Assembly (NCBI GenBank): GCA_035497735.1
Contig: DATJCX010000071.1
Coordinates: 124,001-188,000 of the forward strand
Direction of reading: 5' to 3'
Origin: Brumimicrobium sp035497735
Lineage (GTDB): Bacteria > Bacteroidota > Bacteroidia > Flavobacteriales_D > Crocinitomicaceae
Length of the DNA stretch: 64,000 nt
The position numbers and the translations under genes were made by a program. Below the pieces are notes generated by a model. That model searched no databases, was not told the DNA's origin, and saw only the letters and a program-made list of their open reading frames with translations. Shown in pieces: positions 36,356 to 43,951 of this stretch (positions within the stretch are counted from its first letter, which is position 1; each line of letters begins with the position of its first letter).

Positions 36356-36826
36356 ATGTCTAGCAATGAGAATAAAGAGAACGAAGAATTTATCAACCCA
36401 ATCGATCCAGATAAAATAACGGAAGCACCACACAGTTTGCCATACCCTCATACTGTCGGTAGCGCTTTGGTGAAACCTGAGGATTTAGGAAAATTGAAAG
36501 GTCGTTCACTGAATGCGATGGAGCATCAAACAGATATGCAATTGCAGCAGATTTATGAGCAAATGAATCTATTAGCTTCTCAGGCTAAAAAACTGCAGGA
36601 TAGAAAGATTATTTCAGAGTTGATCTATACAGCCGAAATGCGTTTTGAACCATTGATTAATCATGTTTATCATCTATATCAAAGAGATGATAGCAGCTAT
36701 GTTTTGTCGCTCATCGAACCTGAACAATGGGGAAGGTCGAAAAAATCGTATGAATTTGTCGCAACCGTTAGATTGTTAGCAGACCATACATGGGAAATTC
36801 TTGCTAAAGAAAAGGATTTCGAGTAA
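36356..36826 (+). CDS. DUF2452 domain protein
   Basis: 156 residues matching DUF2452 (NPIDPDKITEAPHSLPYPHTVG, ALVKPEDLGKLKGRSLNAM, TDMQLQQIYEQM). Members are cytoplasmic, highly conserved in Bacteroidota and uncharacterised. The central part is helical and the C-terminus has a YVLSLIEPEQWG segment also typical of the family. Single gene. Confidence 0.88.
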   Translation: MSSNENKENEEFINPIDPDKITEAPHSLPYPHTVGSALVKPEDLGKLKGRSLNAMEHQTDMQLQQIYEQMNLLASQAKKLQDRKIISELIYTAEMRFEPLINHVYHLYQRDDSSYVLSLIEPEQWGRSKKSYEFVATVRLLADHTWEILAKEKDFE

Positions 36827-36966
36827 ATCTTGTTGAATTATCCTATTCCATTGAATCTTCAGTTACTTTTTCAGTAAATCTACTGGACATCTGTTTTTCT
36901 GTAGTTGTTTTTTTTAAATTCCTAAATTTTATTGACTGATTAATGTTTTCTTTTTTTAATTTTGGA

Positions 36967-36974
36967 TAAATTTG
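36967..36974 (+). promoter_or_regulatory. -7 element before the 90-residue gene
   Basis: TAAATTTG, a full match, 61 bases before the ATG at 37036. No -33 match seen at usual spacing. Confidence 0.4.
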
Positions 36975-37035
36975 TCCGAATTAGAAATGGACGGATGAAA
37001 TTTAAACTGAAAAACAATTAAAAATTTTAGACAAA

Positions 37036-37308
37036 ATGGAATATACAGAGGATATACGAGAAGAAGTTAAGCAGATTTATGGCGGTGACTTTCAAATGGG
37101 AGAGCATATTTATATGGTAATGGGGAAGTTAAACGGAAGAACGGTTTGTCTTTCTGTTGCCTACAAAATTGATTATTGTTTTAAAAAAGCAACACAGTTT
37201 GTTGAAGAGGATAATAATTTGCGTTTTTCTCATATTAACAAAGTTAGAGTAGGAGAGACTTCACCTTGTTGTCGTTTTGATATTGATGAAGTTGTTTTGA
37301 ATAACTAG
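37036..37308 (+). CDS. Small uncharacterised protein (90 aa)
   Basis: 90 residues, no signal peptide or membrane segment. Mixed charge with two adjacent cysteines near the end (SPCCRFDID). No family recognised. Support comes from the TANNTTTG promoter element upstream, complete frame, and codon use like neighbouring genes. It follows the DUF2452 gene by 209 bases and precedes the PLP enzyme gene by 115 bases. The coding call is moderate. Confidence 0.55.
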   Translation: MEYTEDIREEVKQIYGGDFQMGEHIYMVMGKLNGRTVCLSVAYKIDYCFKKATQFVEEDNNLRFSHINKVRVGETSPCCRFDIDEVVLNN

Positions 37309-37423
37309 ACTTGACATTTAGGAGCGTTGCAACAATTGTTACGCAATGAATCAGCTATTATTGGTAATATTGTTTCATATTCAAAGAGATATTGATAAAT
37401 TTACTTATTTAAAATAGTTGAAG

Positions 37424-38509
37424 ATGGATGCACAAAAGACAGTTTATTTGAATACCGCAGGAGTTGGTTTGGTTTCACCAGAATCAATTCAGGCAGCACA
37501 AAAGTTTCAAGAAGGAACGTTGACCAACCCAATGAAGACTTTCCAACATTGGATGCAGCATGACTTGCCTAATTTACGTAAGAAAACAGCGCAGTTAATT
37601 GGCACTTCTCCGGAAAACGTCGCTTTTGTTCCCAACTTCACCTATGGATTGGCAGCTGTTTTAGATAGTTTGCGGCCACAAATTAAAAGAGTATTGATGT
37701 TTGAAGAGGATTACCCTTCTTTAACCATGCCTATGGAAATGGGCGATTTTGAAACTTATTACGTTAAAAGTATCGACCATTTTTCGATTAATTTGAATCG
37801 TATTATCGATATGGCTGAGAAGCATAAGGTAGAAGCAATTGTTATCAGTAATGTTCAGTTCTTAAATGGTTTTACGCTCGACATTGCAACTTTAGGGAAT
37901 TTCTGCAAGGTGCATGATATCATTCTAATTGTTGATGCTACGCAAAGTTTAGGAGCAATTGACATGAATTTCGATGAATTGAATGTTGATGTGATGATTA
38001 GCAGTAGCTATAAATGGTTGAATGGTGGTCCGGGCTCTGCTGTTCTAGCCTTTAAAACGTCATTCTTTCAAAGGTTTATCCCTAGATTTGCTGGTTTTGG
38101 AAGTATTGATAAAACTTCTAAAACTTGGTCTTATACGCCATCATTCGCTAGTTACGAAGGTGGACATCTCAACCCTTTGGGCTTGTTGCAATTGGAAAAA
38201 GCGATCGAACAGCGATTGGAGATGGGTGTGAAAAAGGTAGAGGCACACAATAAAGCTTTGATTAAGCGATTAAGGGAAGGCTTGAGAAATACTTCCTTTA
38301 AAGTTAGAGGTGGAAACGATATGCAACATCTTTCTACTATTTTAACTTTCGAAGCCGACGAATACATTCATGGATATTTGCAGGAGCACGGTTTTGCCGT
38401 TACTTGGCGAAAAGGATTGATAAGAGTAAGTCCTCATTTTTATAATACAACGACTGATATTGATGAGTTTGTTCAAGCATTAATCGATTGGGAAAAAGGA
38501 GACTTTTAA
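37424..38509 (+). CDS. Class V aminotransferase-fold PLP enzyme
   Basis: 361 residues from the ATG at 37424; a TTG two codons earlier is not needed. The fold-type I pattern is clear: NTAGVGLVSPESIQAA at the start, FVPNFTYGLA, VDATQSLGAIDM (Asp contacting the PLP ring nitrogen), and SSSYKWLNGGPGSA with the Schiff-base Lys. The GGPG following the Lys is also seen in kynureninase-like proteins. The reaction (aminotransferase, desulfurase or epimerase-like) cannot be decided from sequence alone. Followed by a terminator. Confidence 0.85.
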   Translation: MDAQKTVYLNTAGVGLVSPESIQAAQKFQEGTLTNPMKTFQHWMQHDLPNLRKKTAQLIGTSPENVAFVPNFTYGLAAVLDSLRPQIKRVLMFEEDYPSLTMPMEMGDFETYYVKSIDHFSINLNRIIDMAEKHKVEAIVISNVQFLNGFTLDIATLGNFCKVHDIILIVDATQSLGAIDMNFDELNVDVMISSSYKWLNGGPGSAVLAFKTSFFQRFIPRFAGFGSIDKTSKTWSYTPSFASYEGGHLNPLGLLQLEKAIEQRLEMGVKKVEAHNKALIKRLREGLRNTSFKVRGGNDMQHLSTILTFEADEYIHGYLQEHGFAVTWRKGLIRVSPHFYNTTTDIDEFVQALIDWEKGDF

Positions 38510-38535
38510 TAAAGAGAATATAAGTGTTAAAAAAA

Positions 38536-38566
38536 AATAGGGCTTTCCATAAAGGAAGCCCTATTC
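38536..38566 (+). terminator. Terminator between the PLP enzyme and rhodanese genes
   Basis: Stem with arms 38536-38548 and 38554-38565 (AATAGGGCTT-type with one bulged base), A-run before and TCTTTT after; serves the plus-strand gene and probably the converging rhodanese gene. Confidence 0.7.
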
Positions 38567-38590
38567 TTTTAGTTATAAATACTTGACTGA

Positions 38591-38899
38591 TTAACTAATC
38601 TTATTTCTTAAACTAGTCCAACTCCCAGCGTTATAAGCTGTAAATCCTTTTGATTTCAGCATTCTAGACGCTGCTCCACTACGTGCACCACTTGCGCAAC
38701 ATAATACGATTGGTGTCTCCTTCTTAAACCTGTTTGCTTCGTTTGAAATTCTATCCAAAGGAATGCATTTAGCACCTTTTACGTGCCCTCCTTTAAATTC
38801 AGCTTGTGAACGAACATCAATAATTAACGCTCCATTTTTAACTAATTCCTTTAAGTCGGGAGCTGGTTGTAAACCAAATAACTTTCTAAAAAAACTCAT
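38591..38899 (-). CDS. Rhodanese-like sulfurtransferase
   Basis: 102 residues, single rhodanese domain: IIDVRSQAEFKGGHVKGAKCIPLDRI, then the active-site loop C-A-S-G-A-R (Cys68) in the family form CxxGxR. Single-domain rhodaneses carry persulfide sulfur and act in sulfide, cyanide or thiol stress. It has a palindromic site and a -7-like element upstream shared in arrangement with the thioredoxin operon, so it is probably co-regulated with it. Confidence 0.9.
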   Translation of the reverse strand: MSFFRKLFGLQPAPDLKELVKNGALIIDVRSQAEFKGGHVKGAKCIPLDRISNEANRFKKETPIVLCCASGARSGAASRMLKSKGFTAYNAGSWTSLRNKIS

Positions 38900-38930
38900 A
38901 TTATTTTCTGTGTATTAACTTGATAGAGTG

Positions 38931-38938
38931 CAAAGTTG
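38931..38938 (-). promoter_or_regulatory. -7-like element of the rhodanese promoter
   Basis: CAACTTTG on the minus strand, one mismatch to TANNTTTG, 32 bases before the ATG. Its weakness fits an activator-dependent promoter with the palindrome 22 bases upstream. Confidence 0.5.
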
Positions 38939-38960
38939 AAAAATAACGCGAGTAAAAGCA

Positions 38961-38974
38961 GTAACTAATGTTAC
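38961..38974. promoter_or_regulatory. Palindromic GTAAC-N4-GTTAC operator upstream of the rhodanese gene
   Basis: GTAACTAATGTTAC, arms fully complementary, overlapping the last codons of tpx. Its edge is 22 bases from the rhodanese -7-like element. The half-site form resembles motifs of Crp/Fnr-family nitrosative or redox regulators (HcpR/DNR-type). The assignment is inference. Confidence 0.55.
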
Positions 38975-39627
38975 ATAGCGATAGCTGAAATAGCCATCTC
39001 GTAATTTGGTTCTTGGCCGATTTCTGGAACTTGCTCTGTATGAATAACTTTTCCTTCTGGATTAACAATGATGACTGCTCTGCTTAATAATCCTTTTAAT
39101 GGGCCATTCGCAATCTCTAGTCCAAACTCGTGACCGAAATTTGTTCTGAAGTCTGATAAGTTAATAACGTTTTCAATTCCTTCTGAACTACAAAATTTTG
39201 CTTGTGCAAACGGGAGGTCTTTAGAAATACATAAAACCTTTGTATTTTCCATACTCGCTGCTTTCTCATTAAATGTTCTCACCGATTGCGCACAAACTGG
39301 TGTGTCAATACTTGGGAAAATATTCAATACTAAAAACTGTCCTTTATAATCGTCTAAAGTTTTTTCATCTAAACTTCCATCTGTTAATGTGAAGTTTTTT
39401 AATTCTGACCCTACTTCTGGTAATTTTCCAACTGTTTGAAATTCATTACCCTTTAATGTGATTGTTGTTCCCATAATTTCTATATTTAAATTGTTTGTTG
39501 TTTTATTATTTTGCGTTTCTTCGCTTGCAATCTCCGTTTTTTCTGTAGTTGTATTGCAACTCGAAAATGTTGTCGCAGTAAATAGAATAGCACCTAATGC
39601 TATCAGCGTAATTTTATTCTGTTTCAT
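38971..39627 (-). CDS. tpx: Lipoprotein-type thiol peroxidase (Tpx)
   Basis: 218 residues. An N-terminal lipoprotein signal with lipobox FSSC at residues 21-24 and a Thr/Asn/Glu-rich linker precede a full Tpx domain from about residue 52. The peroxidatic Cys112 is in PSIDTPVCAQS; the resolving Cys146 is in FCSSEG. Tpx reduces organic or hydrogen peroxide with thioredoxin. Most Tpx proteins are cytoplasmic; the lipobox implies periplasmic or outer-membrane anchoring here. An internal ATG at 39474 begins exactly where the classical Tpx starts, so a cytosolic form is possible. Confidence 0.92.
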   Translation of the reverse strand: MKQNKITLIALGAILFTATTFSSCNTTTEKTEIASEETQNNKTTNNLNIEIMGTTITLKGNEFQTVGKLPEVGSELKNFTLTDGSLDEKTLDDYKGQFLVLNIFPSIDTPVCAQSVRTFNEKAASMENTKVLCISKDLPFAQAKFCSSEGIENVINLSDFRTNFGHEFGLEIANGPLKGLLSRAVIIVNPEGKVIHTEQVPEIGQEPNYEMAISAIAM

Positions 39628-39874
39628 TCTTGTAAATTAGTATGTAAATATAACACTTATAAAAAGTTTTTGTTTCTAAATGAATGGAATATATTTTGAC
39701 AGAGGTTAATTAATAAAAACTTAATGAGTGGGTAAGTGCTTAAAACTTGGGAGGTAAGTTAAAACACCTTTAAATTTTAAGATTAAAGTATTTTTTATTT
39801 ATTAGCTATTTACTTCGCTACGCTGATCTCTAGCTTCTTTTTTATTCAAAAATTTAGAGTAGAATCCCTAAACT

Positions 39875-39888
39875 GTAACTAATGTAAC
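39875..39888 (+). promoter_or_regulatory. GTAAC-N4-GTAAC operator upstream of the thioredoxin operon
   Basis: GTAACTAATGTAAC, identical to the site at 38961-38974 in 13 of 14 positions, 22 bases before the -7 element at 39911. Its centre would lie near -42 relative to the predicted start, the usual class II activator position. Confidence 0.6.
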
Positions 39889-39910
39889 CAAAACATCTAC
39901 AGAGCTTTCG

Positions 39911-39918
39911 TACCTTTG
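39911..39918 (+). promoter_or_regulatory. -7 element of the thioredoxin-DUF302 operon
   Basis: TACCTTTG, a full TANNTTTG match, 46 bases before the ATG. No -33 element seen, consistent with activator dependence. Confidence 0.6.
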
Positions 39919-39963
39919 TGCTACTAAGTTAAAAGTTATAATAAAAATTAATAAAAGATAGAA

Positions 39964-40326
39964 ATGGCTACAATTCAATTGAATAAAGAAATGTTTTTAG
40001 AAAAAGTTGCTAATTACGAAGAGAATCCATCTGAGTGGAATTACTTAGGGGATAAACCTTGTATTATCGATTTTTACGCAGACTGGTGTGGACCTTGTAA
40101 AATGGTAGCTCCAATTTTAGAAGAACTAGCAACAGAGTATAAGGAAGACATTTATATTTACAAAGTTGATACAGAAGTAGAGCAGGAATTAGCTGGAGTA
40201 TTTGGAATTAGAAGTATTCCTACAATCTTATTCTGCCCAAAAGGAGAAGTTCCTCAAAAAGCTGCGGGTGCTTTGCCAAAAGATGCATTCAAACAAGCAA
40301 TTGATGAAGTTCTATTAAAGAAATAA
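39964..40326 (+). CDS. trxA: Thioredoxin
   Basis: 120 residues with the active site WCGPC at 41-45, DFYAD before it, and the cis-proline SIPT at about 80-83. A slightly long N-terminus (about 30 residues before the strand) without signal peptide suggests a cytosolic form. Reduces disulfides and could feed the neighbouring thiol peroxidase. It is 13 bases upstream of the DUF302 gene. Promoter and putative operator as listed. Confidence 0.93.
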   Translation: MATIQLNKEMFLEKVANYEENPSEWNYLGDKPCIIDFYADWCGPCKMVAPILEELATEYKEDIYIYKVDTEVEQELAGVFGIRSIPTILFCPKGEVPQKAAGALPKDAFKQAIDEVLLKK

Positions 40327-40339
40327 AAAACACAAGATT

Positions 40340-40741
40340 ATGGAAGGGAAAGACATGTTTATAGAAAACGAAAGTGCGTACGGTTTTGAGGAAACTGTAG
40401 AGAAGTTCGAACAAGCTGTAAAAAGTGAAAGTTGGGGAATGATTCATACCTATGACTTACAAGAGATTTTGGAAGGAAAAGGGTTTGAAGTTGAAGCGAC
40501 CAAGGTGTTTTCAATTTGTAAACCTCCTTATGCAAATAAATTATTGTCAAATGACGATCTGAAGATATTTTCAAGTCTAATGCCATGTCGTGTTTCCGTT
40601 ACACAAAAAGAAAATGGAAAGACCTATGTTTCAAGAATGAATTTTGAAGCACTTGCTAGCACAATAGGTGGAGACGTCGGAGATATTATGGGAGATGCTT
40701 ATAAGGAAGTTGAGCGAATGCTGACTTCTGTCGTAAGATAA
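40340..40741 (+). CDS. DUF302 family protein
   Basis: 133 residues with the DUF302 pattern: ESAYGFEETVEKFEQAV, WGMIHTYDLQEIL and ICKPPYANKLL, followed by LMPCRVSV. DUF302 proteins are small alpha/beta proteins often found near redox or metal genes in Bacteria and Archaea; their role is unknown. A second ATG five codons on is another possible start. Co-transcribed with thioredoxin, followed by a terminator. Confidence 0.85.
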   Translation: MEGKDMFIENESAYGFEETVEKFEQAVKSESWGMIHTYDLQEILEGKGFEVEATKVFSICKPPYANKLLSNDDLKIFSSLMPCRVSVTQKENGKTYVSRMNFEALASTIGGDVGDIMGDAYKEVERMLTSVVR

Positions 40742-40767
40742 TTTAACCCCATTTTTAGTTAAACCCA

Positions 40768-40797
40768 AGCTCAATGATTTTTCGTTGGGCTTTTTTA
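40768..40797 (+). terminator. Terminator after the thioredoxin-DUF302 operon
   Basis: 9-bp hairpin (40768-40776 with 40783-40791, including G-T pairs) followed by a T-run. Confidence 0.75.
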
Positions 40798-40831
40798 TGC
40801 CTATAGGGTTAATTTATAAGAACTAATTCAC

Positions 40832-40839
40832 TACATTTG
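40832..40839 (+). promoter_or_regulatory. -7 element of upp
   Basis: TACATTTG, a full match to TANNTTTG, 40 bases before the upp ATG. Confidence 0.5.
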
Positions 40840-40871
40840 GGCTGATAAATTAATGTTTTAAATTCAACGTC

Positions 40872-41534
40872 ATGATACACGATTTCAGTAAAGTTCCTTC
40901 AGTATTTAATCAGTATATAAAAGAAATTAGGGATGTCGAAATCCAAGGAGATTCTTTGAGATTCCGTAGAAATATGGAAAGAATTGGCGAATTAATGGCC
41001 TATGAAATTTCTAAAACTTTTGAATATGCAAAAGAAGAAGTGACGACTCCTTTAGGAGTAGCTGAAGTTGAAGTAATTGTGGATAAACCTATCTTGACAA
41101 CGATTTTAAGAGCGGGGCTAGCAATGCATCAAGGAATGTTAAATGTTTTTGATCATTCGGAATCGGCTTTCGTTTCTGCTTATAGAAAATATAAAAAGTC
41201 GAATAAATTTGACGTTTTTGTTCAGTATATGGCAGTTCCTAATATCAATGATAAAGTCTTAATTATTAGCGACCCAATGTTGGCTACAGGCTCCTCTATG
41301 GTAGCAGTTATTGAAGAATTAATAAAGTTGGGTAAACCTAAGAGAATTATCGTTTGTATCGCTGTGGCAACACAAGAAGCAATTGATTACTTGAAAGAGA
41401 GTGTCTCTGTTGATTTTGATTTATATGTAGGTGCAGTCGATACTGAATTAACTGCCCAAGCTTATATTGTTCCAGGATTGGGAGATGCTGGTGATTTAGC
41501 ATACGGACAAAAAAACAATCATGATTTGGAGTAA
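40872..41534 (+). CDS. upp: Uracil phosphoribosyltransferase
   Basis: 220 residues of the Upp family. The PRPP-binding loop is LIISDPMLATGSSMV (about 135-149); ILRAGLAMHQGML is the conserved uracil-site helix; the C-terminus carries VPGLGDAGDLAYG, a family hallmark. It converts uracil and PRPP to UMP. It fits with the uridine phosphorylase-like gene at 11.4 kb. The last 14 bases overlap the next gene, suggesting co-transcription. Confidence 0.95.
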   Translation: MIHDFSKVPSVFNQYIKEIRDVEIQGDSLRFRRNMERIGELMAYEISKTFEYAKEEVTTPLGVAEVEVIVDKPILTTILRAGLAMHQGMLNVFDHSESAFVSAYRKYKKSNKFDVFVQYMAVPNINDKVLIISDPMLATGSSMVAVIEELIKLGKPKRIIVCIAVATQEAIDYLKESVSVDFDLYVGAVDTELTAQAYIVPGLGDAGDLAYGQKNNHDLE

Positions 41535-41991
41535 ATATTTTAGTCTTTTTCTTGCTTCTACTGTAAAGTTTATGTTTGCCCCGCTAGGTGGAATTCCTTT
41601 GAAATTATCTTTTATGGAAACCTATCTTTCCTGCGTTGCAGGTGCGCTAACAACAGCAACTGTCTTTTTCTATGGCAGTGAATACTTTATAATCAGATCA
41701 ATCAGGAGACAAGAAAGTAAAATTCAAAAAGCAATAGCTAGCGGGAAGAAAATTCCAACAAAAAAGAAGTTTACTTTTGCCAATAAGTTGATTGTGAGGA
41801 TTAAAAAAGCCTTTGGTATCTATGGGATTTGCTTATGGGCACCATTGTTTTTATCCATTCCGGGAGGATCAATTGTCTCAGCTAAATTTTACGGAAAAGA
41901 CAAAAGAGCATTCCCTTTAATTGTTGCCGGAGTCTTCTTAAATGGATTTATAATTTCCTCTTTGGTTTATCTAAAGGAATTTTTTAATTAA
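41521..41991 (+). CDS. Small integral membrane protein, possibly small multidrug-export family
   Basis: 156 residues with about three hydrophobic segments (roughly 5-25, 33-53, 97-150) and a basic loop between. The C-terminal FGIYGICLWAPLFLSIPGGSIVSA looks like the helix pair of the small-multi-drug-export/DedA-like group, but I could not confirm this. Overlaps upp by 14 bases, so its translation may be coupled to it. Function unknown. Confidence 0.65.
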   Translation: MIWSKYFSLFLASTVKFMFAPLGGIPLKLSFMETYLSCVAGALTTATVFFYGSEYFIIRSIRRQESKIQKAIASGKKIPTKKKFTFANKLIVRIKKAFGIYGICLWAPLFLSIPGGSIVSAKFYGKDKRAFPLIVAGVFLNGFIISSLVYLKEFFN

Positions 41992-42065
41992 TTTTACACT
42001 ACATTTAAAAATGGCTAACAATTCATTTGCTGGCTAAAATCTAACAACAGAAACTAAGTACGAAT

Positions 42066-42920
42066 ATGGATTGGAAAGGAAGAAGGAAAAGTGGTAACAT
42101 GGAAGACCGTCGCGGAATTTCAGCTGGTAAAGCTGCTGCAGGTGGTGGGTTAATTGCTGTGATAGTATTACTTTTGCAGTTTTTTGGAGGTGAAACAGGC
42201 CAACAATTAGCGCCACTTATTGAGCAATTTGCAGGTAATCAAAATACAGAGATAGTTACAAGAGAACTAACTGCCAAGGAAATTGAAACAGGTGAATTTG
42301 TCGCTACCGTTTTAGCAGATACAGAAGATGTTTGGCATAAAATATTTAAAGAAAATAATTTAGGGGAATACATAGAACCTAAGGTAGTATTGTTTACAGA
42401 GCAAGTAAATACAGCTTGTGGAGCAGCGACTTCGTCTGTTGGTCCTTTCTACTGTCCAGCAGACCAAATTGTCTATATGGATTTAGATTTCTTTGAAGAA
42501 TTAAAAACGAGATTTGGAGCAAAAGGTGGAGATTTCGCTATTGCTTATGTTATTGGACACGAAATAGGCCACCACATTCAAACAATTCTAGGTACGAATG
42601 CAGAAGTGTCTAATTTGCAGAGAAAATCTGATAAGGTGAAAGCCAATAAGTTGTCAGTCGGACTGGAACTTCAAGCAGACTTCTATGCAGGTGTTTGGGC
42701 ACATCATATTAAAAAGTACATCGATGCCCAAGATATTGATGAAGCATTAAGCGCAGCGCATGCAGTTGGTGATGATGCCATTCAAAAAAGAATGCAAGGT
42801 CATGTTGTTCCAGATTCTTTTACTCATGGAACATCTGAACAAAGAAAAAGATGGTTTACAAAGGGCTTTCAAACTGGAGATATCAAGCAAGGAAATACTT
42901 TTGATGAGGTCCTGAATTAA
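42066..42920 (+). CDS. YpfJ-like neutral zinc metallopeptidase
   Basis: 284 residues. An N-terminal R-G-I-S-A-G-K-A-A-A-G-G-G helix region with one transmembrane segment (about 28-43) anchors it, followed by the protease domain. The motif HEIGHHIQ (His165, Glu166, His169) is the catalytic zinc site. N-terminal MDWKGRRKSGNMEDRRG is the conserved family start (PF04228). E. coli YpfJ has no established physiological role. It is the first of a group with crcB 10 bases downstream. Confidence 0.9.
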   Translation: MDWKGRRKSGNMEDRRGISAGKAAAGGGLIAVIVLLLQFFGGETGQQLAPLIEQFAGNQNTEIVTRELTAKEIETGEFVATVLADTEDVWHKIFKENNLGEYIEPKVVLFTEQVNTACGAATSSVGPFYCPADQIVYMDLDFFEELKTRFGAKGGDFAIAYVIGHEIGHHIQTILGTNAEVSNLQRKSDKVKANKLSVGLELQADFYAGVWAHHIKKYIDAQDIDEALSAAHAVGDDAIQKRMQGHVVPDSFTHGTSEQRKRWFTKGFQTGDIKQGNTFDEVLN

Positions 42921-42930
42921 ATGGAATAAT

Positions 42931-43302
42931 ATGATAAAAGCAATGTTGTTAGTTGGACTTGGTGGGGGAGTTGGGAGTATGTTTCGCTATTCTATTTCTG
43001 TTCTTTTCAATAAGTTTTCTACAACTTTATTTCCTTGGCCAACTTTTATTGTTAATGTTTTGGGTAGTTTTTTAATGGGTCTGCTAATCAGTTACTTCGG
43101 CCGTAGTCTTGTTGTAAGTCCGAATTTGAAATTGTTGCTTGTTGCAGGGTTTTGTGGAGGATTTACTACCTTTTCTACCTTTTCAATTGAAGGTCTAAAT
43201 TTGCTTAATAGTGGAAATACAACCATCGCTTTAACATATATACTGGGAAGTGTTTTCTTTGGATTAATTGCTGTGTGGCTGGGAGTAACAATAGGAAAAT
43301 AA
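42931..43302 (+). CDS. crcB: Fluoride channel CrcB/Fluc
   Basis: 123 residues with four transmembrane helices: GLGGGVGSMFRYSIS, TFIVNVLGSFLMGLL (with the conserved Asn), and GFCGGFTTFSTFSIE, which holds the channel Phe/Thr track. It forms a dual-topology dimer exporting fluoride. Starts 10 bases after the peptidase stop. No fluoride riboswitch-like structure was recognised upstream. Confidence 0.93.
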   Translation: MIKAMLLVGLGGGVGSMFRYSISVLFNKFSTTLFPWPTFIVNVLGSFLMGLLISYFGRSLVVSPNLKLLLVAGFCGGFTTFSTFSIEGLNLLNSGNTTIALTYILGSVFFGLIAVWLGVTIGK

Positions 43303-43393
43303 AATATTTACTTTAATTATCTTTCTACTTATTCTTTTAAAGATTGAAATTTAACTTATATTAGAACATTCTTATTTTATTGTAAGTTGTCTT

Positions 43394-43906
43394 ATGGAAC
43401 AAGATATATTATTTAAAGAGACGCAGAAGTTTGATCAGTGGTGGTTAAAAGTTTTACTTTTAGGCATCAATCTGTTGTTTTTATACGGAATTTATGGTCA
43501 AATGTTCTTAGGAGGACTGTTTGGTTCAAATCCTATGAGTAATTTAGGTTTAATCCTTGTTACACTGCTGTCTATCTCAGCATCAATTCTCTTGTTACAA
43601 GTAAAATTAAAAACATTAATCAAAGCTGATGGTGTCTATTTTCGCTTTTATCCACTACAAAGGGAGTTTAAATTCTATCCATGGGAAGAAATTTTGAAAT
43701 CGCGCGTTAGAGAATATTCGCCACTAAAGGAATTTGGAGGCTGGGGATGGCGATTTAGCGTTCTCGGTAAAGGTATCGCTTATACTGTTTCTGGAAATCA
43801 AGGACTGCAACTCAAACTTAAAGGGAATAAAAGAGTTCTTATCGGTACCAATAAACCAGAGGAATTAAAGAAAGTTTTACAAGATTTAAATAAATGCACA
43901 CAATAA
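43394..43906 (+). CDS. Two-helix membrane protein with PH-like C-terminal region
   Basis: 170 residues: two transmembrane helices (about 18-40 and 48-68) followed by a beta-rich soluble region with YFRFYPLQREFKFYPWEEI and a GWGWRFSVLGKGIAYTVSGNQGL segment typical of small membrane proteins with a bacterial PH-like domain (DUF6141-like). No function known. Lies between crcB and a serine hydrolase. Confidence 0.65.
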   Translation: MEQDILFKETQKFDQWWLKVLLLGINLLFLYGIYGQMFLGGLFGSNPMSNLGLILVTLLSISASILLLQVKLKTLIKADGVYFRFYPLQREFKFYPWEEILKSRVREYSPLKEFGGWGWRFSVLGKGIAYTVSGNQGLQLKLKGNKRVLIGTNKPEELKKVLQDLNKCTQ

Positions 43907-43951
43907 ACCTAAGAGAAAGAGGTTTATCATTTCAATATAAATAGTAAAGAA

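Larger units (their letters stand above)
39628..39963. other. 336-bp divergent intergenic region between tpx and thioredoxin genes
   Basis: Contains the GTAAC palindrome (39875-39888) and the thioredoxin operon -7 element (39911-39918). On the tpx side a TATATTTA-like sequence is a weak -7 candidate. No small gene seen. Confidence 0.55.

Noticed and set aside
42931..43302. Fluoride riboswitch before crcB
   Set aside because: The gene starts 10 bases after the preceding gene, leaving no room for an aptamer.
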